Shown: positions 16,995 to 25,494, counted from the stretch's first letter. The stretch: DNA of 64,000 nucleotides from Neorhizobium sp. (GCA_028283725.1 JAPWKC010000004.1:1736001-1800000); one strand, 5' to 3'. Notes: generated from the letters alone by a model not told the origin. A program made the numbers and translations.

Positions 16995-18130
16995 CTGCCG
17001 AACTCGTTTTCACCAATGCCCGGATCGTTCTCGAAAACGAGATCATTTCCGGCTCCGTCCAGATCCGCGACGGCAAGATCAGCGACGTATCGGAAGGCAG
17101 TGTCCATAGCGGCGAAGATTTTGCCGGCGATTACCTGATCCCCGGTCTGGTCGAGCTGCATACCGATCATCTGGAAACCCATTACTCGCCACGCCCCGGC
17201 GTACGCTGGAACCCGACGGCGGCGATCCAGGCCCATGACGCGCAGATCGCCTCGTCCGGCATCACCACGGTGTTCGACTGCCTGCGCATGGGCGCCGACG
17301 AGGACGGCGGTTTCGAGCGCGGCGAAATGCGCGACATGGCCGATGCCATCCAGGCTGCCGAACGCGAGGGCCGGCTGCGTTCGGAGCATCTGATCCATCT
17401 GCGCTGCGAAGTCTCGGCCGACAACGTGCTTGAGCACTTTTCCGATTTCGAGACCGATCCTTACGTGCGCCTCGTCTCCCTGATGGACCATGCGCCCGGC
17501 CAGCGGCAGTTCCAGACGATGGACCAGTACACGCTGTACTACCAGAAGAAGCGCGGCCTTTCCGACGCGGCCTTTGCCGAGTTCGTCGCGCGCCGCCAGG
17601 AAGAATCGGTGCGCAACTCCACCCCGCACCGTCATGCGATCGCGAAAGTCTGCGCCGAGCGTCACATCACCGTTGCCAGCCATGACGATGCCACGCTCGT
17701 GCATGTGGACGAGGCGATCGAGAACGGCGTCAAGCTTGCCGAGTTCCCGACCAGCTTCGACGCCGCCAAGGCCTCGCACGAGGCCGGCATGAGCGTTCTG
17801 ATGGGCGCGCCGAACGTGGTGCGCGGCAAATCGCATTCCGGCAATATCGCGGCGCGCGATCTGGCCGAGCGCGGCGTGCTCGACGTCCTTTCGTCGGATT
17901 ACGTGCCGCTCAGCCTGCTCTACGCCCCCTTCGTGCTTGCCGACGAGATCGAGGGCCTGTCGCTGCCGAAGGCGCTCGCCATGGTCACCTCGACGCCGGC
18001 CAAGAGCGTGAGCCTCGACGACCGCGGCCGGATCGCGATCGGGCTGCGCGCCGATATCGTGCGCGTCCACCGCGAACAGGGCGTGCCGGTGGCGCGCGCC
18101 GTGTGGCGCGAAGGCCGGCGCGTCGCCTGA
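16991..18130 (+). CDS. phnM: Alpha-D-ribose 1-methylphosphonate 5-triphosphate diphosphatase
   Basis: A 379-residue amidohydrolase-fold enzyme that removes pyrophosphate from the ribose triphosphate phosphonate made by PhnGHIL, producing the substrate of PhnJ. PGLVELHTDHLETH supplies the first metal ligands (His57, His60). Later metal-site segments include HDDATLVHVDEA and the C-terminal LSSDYVPLSLL. It overlaps the DUF1045 gene by four bases and the phnN ATG by one base. Length is typical. Confidence 0.95.
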   Translation: MTAELVFTNARIVLENEIISGSVQIRDGKISDVSEGSVHSGEDFAGDYLIPGLVELHTDHLETHYSPRPGVRWNPTAAIQAHDAQIASSGITTVFDCLRMGADEDGGFERGEMRDMADAIQAAEREGRLRSEHLIHLRCEVSADNVLEHFSDFETDPYVRLVSLMDHAPGQRQFQTMDQYTLYYQKKRGLSDAAFAEFVARRQEESVRNSTPHRHAIAKVCAERHITVASHDDATLVHVDEAIENGVKLAEFPTSFDAAKASHEAGMSVLMGAPNVVRGKSHSGNIAARDLAERGVLDVLSSDYVPLSLLYAPFVLADEIEGLSLPKALAMVTSTPAKSVSLDDRGRIAIGLRADIVRVHREQGVPVARAVWREGRRVA

Positions 18131-18738
18131 TGGAGGGCGCGGCGGCGGATCATCATTCCAGTGGCCAATCCGGCCGCGGCGGCGTCATGGCCGTCGTGGT
18201 CGGCCCGAGCGGTGCCGGCAAGGACACGCTGATGGCAATTGCCGCGGGGCATTTTGCCGGCGATGAGCAGATAATGTTCGCGCGCCGGGTCATTACCCGC
18301 GATGCAGGCGCCGGCGGGGAGGATCACGACGGCGTCTCCGAGGCGGAATTTGCCGCCCTGGAGCGTGACGGACGGTTTGCGGTATCCTGGGCGGCCCATG
18401 GCCTGCATTACGGCATTCCGGCCGACACGCAGGATGCTGTGGCGCAAGGCCGTCTGGTCATCGCCAACGGCTCGCGCTCGGCGCTTGCCAAATTCAGGGC
18501 CGCCTATCCGTCGCTCGTCGTCATCAACATCACCGCACGTCCGGAGGTTCTGGCAGCGCGGCTTGAAGCCCGCGGCCGTGAAAGCCGCGAGGATATTCTT
18601 CGGCGCCTCGAGCGCAGCTCTCTGTCGGTGGATGGCGATTACTCGGTGGTGACGATCGACAATAGTGGAGCCGTCGAGGATGCGGCACAACACATGATTG
18701 CAATTCTATTGAACTGCCTTCGAACGCCTGCGATATAA
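18130..18738 (+). CDS. phnN: Ribose 1,5-bisphosphate phosphokinase
   Basis: A 202-residue guanylate-kinase-like enzyme that phosphorylates ribose 1,5-bisphosphate to PRPP, the last step that returns the ribose of the C-P lyase pathway to metabolism. The P-loop [11 protein letters not shown] lies near residues 23-33. RRVITRDAGAG, ANGSRSAL and ITARPEVLAARL follow as in PhnN. ATG 18130 overlaps the phnM stop; an internal ATG at 18187 would trim a polar 19-residue leader and is the family-like alternative. It is the last gene of the phn cluster. Confidence 0.92.
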   Translation: MEGAAADHHSSGQSGRGGVMAVVVGPSGAGKDTLMAIAAGHFAGDEQIMFARRVITRDAGAGGEDHDGVSEAEFAALERDGRFAVSWAAHGLHYGIPADTQDAVAQGRLVIANGSRSALAKFRAAYPSLVVINITARPEVLAARLEARGRESREDILRRLERSSLSVDGDYSVVTIDNSGAVEDAAQHMIAILLNCLRTPAI

Positions 18739-18780
18739 TTTACAAAACACAAAGGCGGGCGCTTTACACTTTCAAGATGG

Positions 18781-18808
18781 CCTCTATTTGCGATCTCTAA
18801 TGTAGAGG
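18781..18808. repeat. Inverted repeat before the 18.8 kb small gene
   Basis: CCTCTA (18781-18786) and TAGAGG (18803-18808) are exact reverse complements separated by 16 bases, ending 13 bases before the next ATG. It could be an operator or a leader hairpin. No regulator is suggested by the context. Confidence 0.3.
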
Positions 18809-18821
18809 GACGCGAACACTC

Positions 18822-19127
18822 ATGAGCCAGACAAGCCCACACGACGGCCAGAGGCAACCCAAAGCGCAGACCCGCGATCTGGAGGCGAGAACCGTCGTTC
18901 TCGAAATCATCGCCATGACGGCGCTGGCGCTGGCGCTCGACACATCCGAAGACGGCGACCCCGAACATGCCCGCGGAATCGCCACGCTGATCAACGAGAC
19001 GGTCAAGCACCGCTGCATCGAGGTCGGCCTGTCCGACCAGGCGCAGCGCCAGGCATCCGATTACGCCGACGAGCTTCTGTCGACGGCACTTCTGTCGCTT
19101 TTCCCGCACGACAAATCCAAGGGCTGA
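18822..19127 (+). CDS. Small conserved-looking hypothetical protein
   Basis: A 101-residue protein I do not recognise. It starts with a polar stretch of about 20 residues. A helical segment follows (TVVLEIIAMTALALALDTSEDG), then a second helical half ending in ASDYADELLSTALLSLF. It has no signal peptide or clear membrane helix and no metal motif. Codon use looks like that of its neighbours, and the reading direction matches phnN, 83 bases upstream. It is convergent with polA, 30 bases away. It is probably real, but function is unknown. Confidence 0.6.
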   Translation: MSQTSPHDGQRQPKAQTRDLEARTVVLEIIAMTALALALDTSEDGDPEHARGIATLINETVKHRCIEVGLSDQAQRQASDYADELLSTALLSLFPHDKSKG

Positions 19128-19157
19128 GGCGAGCGCCTCGCTCCTGGAATGTCGAGG

Positions 19158-22100
19158 TCAGTGCGCTTCGTCCCAATTGGCGGCGGCGCGGGCGTCCACC
19201 TTGAGCGGCACCCGCATGGCGATCGCCGGCATGGCCGCCTGTTCCATGGTCGCAACGACAAGCGGGATGGTGCGGTCGATCTCGGCGTCCTCGACCTCGA
19301 AGATCAATTCGTCATGCACCTGCAGGAGCATGCGGGCGGAAAGCCCCGCCTCTGCCAGCGCCGGCTCCATGCGCACCATGGCGCGGCGGATGATATCGGC
19401 GGCCGAGCCCTGGATCGGCGCGTTGATCGCCGCACGCTCGTTGAAGGCGCGCATCGACGGATTGGACGAGCGGATTTCCGGGTAATGGGCGCGACGGCCG
19501 AAAATGGTTTCGACGTAGCCGTTTTCGCGGGCGAACGCCTTGGTGTTTTCCATGTAGTCGCGAATGCCGGGGAAGCGCTCGAAATAGCGCTTGATGTAGT
19601 CACTCGCTTCCGAGCGCTCGATCGACAGCTGATTGGCAAGGCCGAACGCGGAAATGCCGTAGATGATGCCGAAATTGATCGCCTTGGCGCGGCGGCGGAC
19701 TTCGGACGGCATGCCTTCGACAGGCACGCCGAACATTTCGGATGCCGTCATCGCATGGATGTCGATGCCGTCCTCGAAGGCCTGGCGCAGCTGCGGAATA
19801 TCGGCGACATGGGCGAGCACGCGCAGCTCGATCTGGCTGTAGTCGGCCGAGACGAGCTTGTGGCCCGGCGTCGAGATGAAGGCCGTGCGGATCTTGCGGC
19901 CTTCTGCCGTGCGCACCGGGATGTTCTGCAGGTTCGGCTCCGAGGAGGACAGGCGCCCGGTCGTGGTCGATGCCATTGCGTAAGAGGTGTGGATGCGCTT
20001 CGTCTCAGGATGCACATAGCCCGGCAGGGCATCGGTATAGGTGGATTTCAGCTTGGTGAGCTGGCGCCAGTCGACGATCTTGCGCGGCAGCGGATGGCCC
20101 GCGGCGGCAAGATCCTCCAGGACGCTTGCCGAGGTTGACCACTGGCCGGTCTTGGTCTTGGCGCCGCCGGGAAGCCCCATGCGGCCGAAGAGGATATCAC
20201 CCAGCTGCTTGGGGGAGCCGATGGTGAATTTCTCGCCGGCGAGTTCGTAGATCTCATCCTCGAACGCGGCGGCGCGCTGCGCCAGCTCGCCAGAGAGGCG
20301 TGACAGGATCTGCCGGTCGATGGTGATGCCGCGCTCTTCCATCTGCGCCAGAACGGAGACCAGCGGGCGTTCCAGCCGCTCGTAGACACGGGTGAGGCCG
20401 ACCGCCGCCAGTTGCGGTTTCAGCACCATCCAGAGCCGCAGCGTCACATCCGCATCTTCCGCCGCATAGGCGGTGGCACGGTCGATATCGACAAAATCGA
20501 AGGTGACGCCGGTCTTGCCAGAGCCGGCAACATCCTTGTAGGCGATCGGCTTGTGGTTGAGCCAGCGTTCCGACAGGCCATCCATGCCGTGATTGCCCTT
20601 GCCGGCATCCAGAACGTAGGACATCAGCATCGTATCGTCATAGCCTTCCACGGTGATGCCGTGGCGCTTCATGACAAGATAGTCGAACTTCATGTTCTGG
20701 GCGACCTTGAGGATGGCGGGATCCTCGAGAATGAGCCTCAGACGGGCAAGCGCGTCGTTGACCGGGATCTGGTTCTCCGCCATCCCGCCGCCCAGGAGAT
20801 CGCCGACGCCGGTCTTGTGGGTGAGCGGGACATAGCAGGCGCGGACATCGAGACCTTCAGGGTTGTCGCGATTGTTGGCGATGGCCAGCGAGAAGCCCAC
20901 CAGCTCGGCCTGCATCGGATCGAGAGAATTGGTTTCCGTGTCGAAGCCGACAAGGCCGGTTTCGCGTGCAGCGGCAACCCAGGCGTCGAGCGCCGCGGCA
21001 TCACGGATGGTCTCATATTTCGTCGTGTCGATCGGTGCCTTGGCAAAGGCTTCGATACGGGAGGCCGACAGATCGGCCGGTGCATGCTCGCCGGTGGCCT
21101 TGGAGGCCGACGACCTTGCGGTGCCCGATGGTGCTGCGGCAGCGCTTCTGGCCGCCTCTTTCGGTGCGTCTGCCGGCGCGTCGCCTGCGGCCGGTTGAGC
21201 GGCATCGAGATCGGGGCCGCGGGCGGCATCGCCCCATTCGACCTCGACGGCAACAGGCTCGATGGCAGCGGCATCGCAATCGCAGGCGGTCGCGACGCGG
21301 CGGGTGAGCGAGCCGAATTCCATCGCCTTCAGGAAGCCGATCAGCTTCGGGCCGTCCTGCGGCTCCAGCACCAGCGCATCGAGATCCAGATCAAGCGGCA
21401 CGTCGATACGCAACTCGACCAGCCGGCGCGAAAGCCGCGCCAGATCGGCATTGGCGATGATGTTTTCACGGCGCTTGACCTGCTTGATCTCGCCGGCGCG
21501 GGCGAGAAGCGTTTCGAGATCGCCGAATTCTTCCAGAAGCTGGGCCGCCGTCTTCGGGCCGATGCCGGGAATGCCGGGCACGTTATCGACGGAATCGCCG
21601 ACCAGAGCCTGCAGGTCGATCATCTTTTCCGGCGCGACGCCCCATTTTTCCACGACATCGGGAATGCCGATCTGCTTGTCCTTCATGCTGTCATACATGT
21701 GGACGTTTTGCGTGACGAGCTGCATCAGATCCTTGTCCGAGGACACGATCGTCACGTCGGCGCCGGCAGCCTCTGCCAGGCGGGCATAGGTGGCGATGAT
21801 ATCGTCGGCCTCGAAACCCTCGGTCTCGATGCAGGGGAGATTGAAGGCGCGGGTCGCCTGGCGGATCAGGCCGAATTGCGGGACGAGCTCTTCGGGCGGA
21901 GCGGAACGGTTCGCCTTGTAGGCGTCGTAGAGATCCTTGCGGAAGGTCTTCGAGGAATAGTCGAAGATCACGGCGAAATGGGTGGGCGTCACGCCGACGG
22001 ATGTATCGCGCGCATCGGTCAAAAGCTTCCACAGCATGTTGCAGAAGCCGGAGACTGCGCCGATCGGCAGACCGTCGGTTTTTCGGGTGAGCGGCGGCAG

Positions 22101-22166
22101 CGCATGGAACGCGCGAAAAATGAAGCCGGAGCCGTCTACGAGGAAGAGGTGATCGCCTGTTTTCAT
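19158..22166 (-). CDS. polA: DNA polymerase I
   Basis: A 1002-residue three-domain polymerase for Okazaki fragment processing and repair. Residues about 5-300 are the 5'-3' nuclease (LFLVDGSGFIFRAFHALPP, EADDIIAT). Residues about 380-580 are a proofreading domain with an intact first motif (VGFDTETNS). The polymerase domain has motif A DYSQIELRVLAHV, motif B RRRAKAINFGIIYG and motif C HDELIFE. An Ala/Pro-rich linker separates the first two domains. The frame stays open 21 codons further upstream, but the ATG at 22166 (MKTGDHLFLVDG) fits the family. Full length and intact. Confidence 0.96.
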   Translation of the reverse strand: MKTGDHLFLVDGSGFIFRAFHALPPLTRKTDGLPIGAVSGFCNMLWKLLTDARDTSVGVTPTHFAVIFDYSSKTFRKDLYDAYKANRSAPPEELVPQFGLIRQATRAFNLPCIETEGFEADDIIATYARLAEAAGADVTIVSSDKDLMQLVTQNVHMYDSMKDKQIGIPDVVEKWGVAPEKMIDLQALVGDSVDNVPGIPGIGPKTAAQLLEEFGDLETLLARAGEIKQVKRRENIIANADLARLSRRLVELRIDVPLDLDLDALVLEPQDGPKLIGFLKAMEFGSLTRRVATACDCDAAAIEPVAVEVEWGDAARGPDLDAAQPAAGDAPADAPKEAARSAAAAPSGTARSSASKATGEHAPADLSASRIEAFAKAPIDTTKYETIRDAAALDAWVAAARETGLVGFDTETNSLDPMQAELVGFSLAIANNRDNPEGLDVRACYVPLTHKTGVGDLLGGGMAENQIPVNDALARLRLILEDPAILKVAQNMKFDYLVMKRHGITVEGYDDTMLMSYVLDAGKGNHGMDGLSERWLNHKPIAYKDVAGSGKTGVTFDFVDIDRATAYAAEDADVTLRLWMVLKPQLAAVGLTRVYERLERPLVSVLAQMEERGITIDRQILSRLSGELAQRAAAFEDEIYELAGEKFTIGSPKQLGDILFGRMGLPGGAKTKTGQWSTSASVLEDLAAAGHPLPRKIVDWRQLTKLKSTYTDALPGYVHPETKRIHTSYAMASTTTGRLSSSEPNLQNIPVRTAEGRKIRTAFISTPGHKLVSADYSQIELRVLAHVADIPQLRQAFEDGIDIHAMTASEMFGVPVEGMPSEVRRRAKAINFGIIYGISAFGLANQLSIERSEASDYIKRYFERFPGIRDYMENTKAFARENGYVETIFGRRAHYPEIRSSNPSMRAFNERAAINAPIQGSAADIIRRAMVRMEPALAEAGLSARMLLQVHDELIFEVEDAEIDRTIPLVVATMEQAAMPAIAMRVPLKVDARAAANWDEAH

Positions 22167-22313
22167 GGCCCATGGAATAGCGCGGGCCACCCATCGCGTC
22201 CATGAAAACTTACGGCAACCGCCCCTCATGGCACAGCCCGCGCCTCACCCCAACGTTACCGTTTTGTAATTGCCACCTCCCTTGAAAAGCCGCATTCGCA
22301 AAGCCATTTCAGA

Positions 22314-22458
22314 ACCACGGCGCCTGATCACGCCGTTGTCTGGAAGCTGGCATGTCCCCCGCCGCACCAGACCGGGCAAAGGCCTACCCCCTCTCCGGGC
22401 CTTTGTCCTACCATCCAACCGCCACGACCGTTTCCCCTCCCGGCCGTGGCGGTTTTTT
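22314..22458 (+). ncRNA. Probable trans-acting small RNA, alpha-r7 (Smr7C)-like
   Basis: Three consecutive hairpins on the plus strand: ACGGCG-N8-CGCCGT (22317-22336), CAAAGGCC-N13-GGCCTTTG (22377-22405), and a long terminator stem ACCGCCACGACCG/CGGCCGTGGCGGT (22418-22453) with a T-run to 22458. The loops of hairpins 2 and 3 are CU-rich (CCCCCTCTCC and TTTCCCCTCC), able to pair with ribosome binding sites. A possible promoter has TTGAAA at 22282-22287 and a weak -10 near 22305. The polA/marR location is the one I recall for the rhizobial alpha-r7 family. Family assignment is from memory. Confidence 0.7.
22418..22458 (+). terminator. Terminator of the polA-marR intergenic RNA
   Basis: A 13-bp stem with one mismatch, a 10-base pyrimidine loop and six T's. 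No plus-strand protein gene lies between it and polA, so it must end a non-coding transcript. Confidence 0.85.
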
Positions 22459-22581
22459 CTTGAATATTTACGCTTTTCCAAAGCAATCGGCTGTCAGGCT
22501 TGGCGAAAGCATGGCCTGCAATATATTCGATTAGCCGCCCTGTCCGAGGCTCGTCATAAAGGGGGGAATGGAGACCGGAGC

Positions 22582-23013
22582 ATGGCATTCGACCGCTCGC
22601 ATTCGGCTACCTATCTGGCCGGCCAGCTGGCCAAGGGTTTTGCACGCGCGCTCAACGCACGCTCGGCCGAACTCGGCTTTTCCCCTGGACAATTTCCAGT
22701 GCTGCTCGAACTCTGGCAGGAAGACGGGCTTACCCAGAAACAATTGCTCGACCGGCTGGACGTGGAACAGGCGACGCTTGCCAACACGCTGTCGCGCATG
22801 CAGCGCGACGGGCTGATCGACCGCAAGCAGCACCCGCATGACAAGCGCGCGCAGGTGATCTCGCTGAGCGCGCTCGGCCGGGAACTGGAACACCGTGCCG
22901 TGAGGGCCGCCGCAGATGCGGACGACGCCTTGTTTGCCGGATTCCGACAGTTCGAGCGCGAGCTGATGATCGAATATATGCGCAAGATTGTCGAGACGGC
23001 ACGCAAGACCTGA
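22582..23013 (+). CDS. MarR-family transcriptional regulator
   Basis: A 143-residue winged helix-turn-helix protein of the MarR family. Helices flank the central DNA-binding region: GLTQKQLLDRLDVEQATLANTLSRM is the HTH, then the wing IDRKQHPHDKRAQVISLS. The dimerisation helix is at the C-terminus. Such proteins usually repress a nearby gene and respond to small aromatic ligands or oxidants; no target is evident here. ATG 22582 has GGAG about 6 bases before it. It lies 124 bases downstream of the sRNA terminator. Confidence 0.9.
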   Translation: MAFDRSHSATYLAGQLAKGFARALNARSAELGFSPGQFPVLLELWQEDGLTQKQLLDRLDVEQATLANTLSRMQRDGLIDRKQHPHDKRAQVISLSALGRELEHRAVRAAADADDALFAGFRQFERELMIEYMRKIVETARKT

Positions 23014-23030
23014 CGCGCCGCGATCAACCC

Positions 23031-23072
23031 GAAAACGGGTACCGGTCCCCTTCCCGATGTTGTAACACGGAA
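23031..23072. repeat. Rhizobial intergenic repeat-like segment
   Basis: The gap between marR and the M20 gene holds CCCGAAAACGGG followed by TACCGGTCCCC, resembling the short palindromic dispersed repeats common in Rhizobiaceae intergenic DNA. Only one copy is in view, so the assignment rests on remembered resemblance. Confidence 0.35.
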
Positions 23073-23128
23073 CCGTGCCGCGACTGGCTTTCCATGCCGC
23101 TTTCGTATTTCAAGGACAGGGTGTTTTC

Positions 23129-24517
23129 ATGACCGATCTTTCCGCCGTTCTCGACCGCGCCGACCAGAACCTTCCCGCAAGCCTCGAGCGCCTCTACAGC
23201 CTCGTCCGTATCAAGTCGATCTCGACCGATCCCGCCTTCAAGGCCGATTGCCGCCAGGCGGCCGAATGGCTGGTTGAAGACCTGAAGACGATCGGCTTCG
23301 ACGCTTCCGTGCGCGATACGATCGGCCATCCGATGGTCGTCGCCCATCACGCAGCAGCGACGGTGGACGCACCGCATGTGCTGTTCTACGGCCATTACGA
23401 CGTGCAGCCTGTCGATCCGATCGAACTCTGGGAAAAGGATCCCTTCGATCCGGGCATCAAGGAGCTTTCGGACGGCCGCAAGGTGCTGACCGGCCGCGGC
23501 ACGGCCGACGACAAGGGCCAGCTGATGACCTTCGTCGAAGCCTGCCGCGCCTACAAGGACGTGCATGGCTCGCTGCCGATCCGCATCACCATTCTTTTCG
23601 AAGGTGAAGAGGAATCGGGCTCACCGTCGCTCAAGCCCTTCCTCGACGCCAATGCCGACGAGCTGAAGGCCGATTACGCGCTGGTCTGCGATACCGGCAT
23701 GTGGGACAGCGACACGCCGGCGATCGCGGCCGCGCTCCGCGGCCTCGTCGGTGAGGAACTGACGGTCAAGGCGGCCGACCGCGACCTGCATTCGGGTCTG
23801 TTCGGCGGCGCTGCGGCCAACCCGATCCATATCCTCACGGACATCCTTGCCGGCCTGCATGACGCGACGGGCAAGGTGACGCTCGAAGGCTTCTACGACG
23901 GTGTCGAGGAGACACCGGAGAACGTCAAGGCGAGCTGGGAAACGCTTGCCCGCGGAGCTGCCGACTTCCTCGGTGGCGTCGGCCTGTCGATCCCGTCGGG
24001 CGAAAAAGGACGTTCGGTTCTCGAACTCACCTGGGCGCGGCCGACGGCGGAAGTCAACGGCATCTGGGGCGGCTATACCGGCGACGGCTTCAAGACGGTG
24101 ATTGCGGCGCAGGCGTCTGCGAAGGTTTCCTTCCGGCTTGTGGGCGACCAGGATCCGGCCAAGATCCGCGACGCATTCCGCGCTTATGTGGCATCTAAAA
24201 TTCCCGGCGACTGCTCGGTGGAATTCCATGAGCACGGCGCCTCCCCGGCAATCCAGCTCTCCTACGATTCGCCGGCGCTGACCAAGGCGAAGAGCGCCCT
24301 TTCCGACGAGTGGAAGAACCCGGCCGTGGTGATCGGCATGGGCGGATCGATCCCGATCGTCGGCGATTTCCAGAAGACGCTCGGCATGGATTCGCTTCTG
24401 GTGGGCTTCGGCCTCGTGGACGACCGTATCCACTCCCCGAACGAGAAATACGACCTCAAGTCCTTCCACAAGGGCATCCGCTCGTGGGCGCGCATCATGG
24501 CTGCGCTCGCAGCCTGA
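23129..24517 (+). CDS. M20-family metallopeptidase (dipeptidase-like)
   Basis: A 462-residue cytoplasmic zinc peptidase of the M20 family. Metal and catalytic segments appear in order: VLFYGHYDVQP (first metal His, catalytic Asp), GRGTADDKG (bridging Asp), EGEEESGS (catalytic Glu and metal Glu), VCDTG, and a late SPNEKYDL with the last His nearby. The insert about residues 190-320 is the lid/dimerisation domain. The ATG at 23129 (MTDLSAVLDRAD) was chosen over a start 18 codons upstream. The substrate (dipeptides or acylated amino acids) is not determined. Confidence 0.88.
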   Translation: MTDLSAVLDRADQNLPASLERLYSLVRIKSISTDPAFKADCRQAAEWLVEDLKTIGFDASVRDTIGHPMVVAHHAAATVDAPHVLFYGHYDVQPVDPIELWEKDPFDPGIKELSDGRKVLTGRGTADDKGQLMTFVEACRAYKDVHGSLPIRITILFEGEEESGSPSLKPFLDANADELKADYALVCDTGMWDSDTPAIAAALRGLVGEELTVKAADRDLHSGLFGGAAANPIHILTDILAGLHDATGKVTLEGFYDGVEETPENVKASWETLARGAADFLGGVGLSIPSGEKGRSVLELTWARPTAEVNGIWGGYTGDGFKTVIAAQASAKVSFRLVGDQDPAKIRDAFRAYVASKIPGDCSVEFHEHGASPAIQLSYDSPALTKAKSALSDEWKNPAVVIGMGGSIPIVGDFQKTLGMDSLLVGFGLVDDRIHSPNEKYDLKSFHKGIRSWARIMAALAA

Positions 24518-24543
24518 GACGCTTTCCGTCCCGCTTTTTTACA

Positions 24544-24579
24544 GACAGGGACATACTGTCGGCTCTCATGATGGGAGCC
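24544..24579. repeat. Two adjacent small hairpins downstream of the M20 gene
   Basis: GACAG-ggacata-CTGTC (24544-24560) is followed directly by GGCTC-N9-GAGCC (24561-24579). Neither has a T-run. They lie between the M20 peptidase stop and the terminator at 24590. Confidence 0.35.
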
Positions 24580-24589
24580 GGCAGGTCAA

Positions 24590-24619
24590 AAACAAAAAGG
24601 CCGGGCGAACCCGACCTTT
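24590..24619 (-). terminator. Minus-strand intrinsic terminator, copy 2 downstream of cspA
   Basis: On the minus strand AAAGGTCGGG-TTCG-CCCGGCCTTT is followed by TTTTTGTTTTTG, a strong terminator. It is nearly identical in sequence to the cspA terminator 200 bases upstream. The 180 bases between them (24620-24799) hold no convincing gene, only a GTTAAC-atttc-GTTAAC repeat. Confidence 0.7.
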
Positions 24620-24799
24620 CGGTTTCCCATATCTGCGCCAGTACATCCGTGGTCGCGTCGATGGGACATGCATGTGACCGGTCTGTTCGCCCCGATGGAC
24701 GGCGACGCGATCTGTAAGCCGATGGTCTCGCCGGAAGGTTAACATTTCGTTAACGGCGCAAAATCCCGACCGACCGGCATTTCAAAAGCCCTGAAACGG

Positions 24800-24826
24800 A
24801 AAAAGGCCGGACGAACCGGCCTTTTT
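24800..24826 (-). terminator. Terminator of cspA
   Basis: A perfect 11-bp repeat, AAAAAGGCCGG-acgaa-CCGGCCTTTTT, 25 bases after the cspA stop. It has A and T runs on both sides, so it can work in both directions. Confidence 0.85.
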
Positions 24827-24851
24827 CTCAAATTCGGTGCTGATCAGACGA

Positions 24852-25061
24852 TCAAGCGGCGCTGAGCTGGTCAGCCGAGATCTTGCCCGAGCGACGATCG
24901 GTCGTCAGCTCATAGCCGATCTTCTGGCCGTCCTTCAGCTGGCCGAGGCCAGCGCGTTCTACAGCCGAGATGTGAACGAAAATGTCGTTGCCGCCTTCAT
25001 CAGGGGTGATGAAGCCGTAACCCTTGGTGGCGTTGAACCACTTAACAGTACCGGTTGCCAT
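24852..25061 (-). CDS. cspA: Cold-shock protein, CspA family
   Basis: A 69-residue single cold-shock domain, a five-stranded beta-barrel that binds single-stranded RNA and DNA and melts mRNA structure. RNP1 is KGYGFITP (residues about 13-20) and RNP2 is DIFVHISAV (about 26-34). The start [10 protein letters not shown] is canonical. A sigma70-type promoter at 25204-25232 would give a leader of about 135 bases, as in temperature-sensing csp mRNAs. Rhizobia usually have several csp copies, so the symbol is generic. Confidence 0.95.
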   Translation of the reverse strand: MATGTVKWFNATKGYGFITPDEGGNDIFVHISAVERAGLGQLKDGQKIGYELTTDRRSGKISADQLSAA

Positions 25062-25203
25062 TGATAGTGCCTTTCACTTGCAAAGTGCCGAAACTCCGCC
25101 CCACAGCGGGCGAAGCGATTGTGTTTTCGTATTTGCAGGAAAGATCGTCGCAGGCGAGGCAAATGGGCCAAGTGCTGGCTGTCAAACAAATAGCGAGAGT
25201 CAG

Positions 25204-25232
25204 GATTTAGTGCCGGCTTCGCGTCCAGTCAA
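25204..25232 (-). promoter_or_regulatory. cspA promoter
   Basis: On the minus strand TTGACT (25232-25227), a 17-base spacer and TAAATC (25209-25204) form a near-consensus housekeeping promoter. The start point near 25197 implies a 5' untranslated leader of about 135 bases before the cspA ATG. Confidence 0.7.
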
Positions 25233-25251
25233 GAGCGAGTGGAGCCCGGCG

Positions 25252-25372
25252 AAAACAGAAAACCCGGCGCGGGAGGAGGTGCGCCGGGTTTCCGAAACTG
25301 ACCAACAACCGGGAGGAGGAGGTGTTGCTGGTCCCATCGAGGACACTGGGAGGAGGAGTGCGTCCTTCGATG
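25252..25372 (-). ncRNA. Probable small RNA with three anti-SD loops, NfeR1/alpha-r14-like
   Basis: On the minus strand three hairpins follow each other, each showing CCTCCTCCC in its loop: 25372-25335, 25333-25300, and 25290-25261. The last has a perfect 10-bp stem (AACCCGGCGC) and leads into TTCTGTTTTC, an intrinsic terminator. A -10 TATAGT lies at 25383-25378, placing the start near 25371 and giving an RNA of about 120 nt. The loop motif is complementary to Shine-Dalgarno sequences. Size, three-hairpin design and motif match the rhizobial NfeR1 (Smr14C2) family as I recall it. Confidence 0.8.
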
Positions 25373-25494
25373 ATTTAACTATACATGATTATGCGGTGAG
25401 CAACAGCAAGCATTTCGCAGCGCAGCATTGCAATCGAAGCATGGCTCACTCTCCACGCTTGCGAGGTTCGGCAGATTGCGGCTATCCTGCCTGC

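Noticed and set aside
22167..22313. A longer N-terminal extension for the MarR gene starting at 22270
   Set aside because: It would translate through the sRNA hairpins; the ATG at 22582 has a good RBS and gives family length.
25261..25360. Repeated GGGAGGAGG units that could suggest a CRISPR or tandem array
   Set aside because: The units lie in loops of different stems with unequal spacing and a terminator; an sRNA explains them better.
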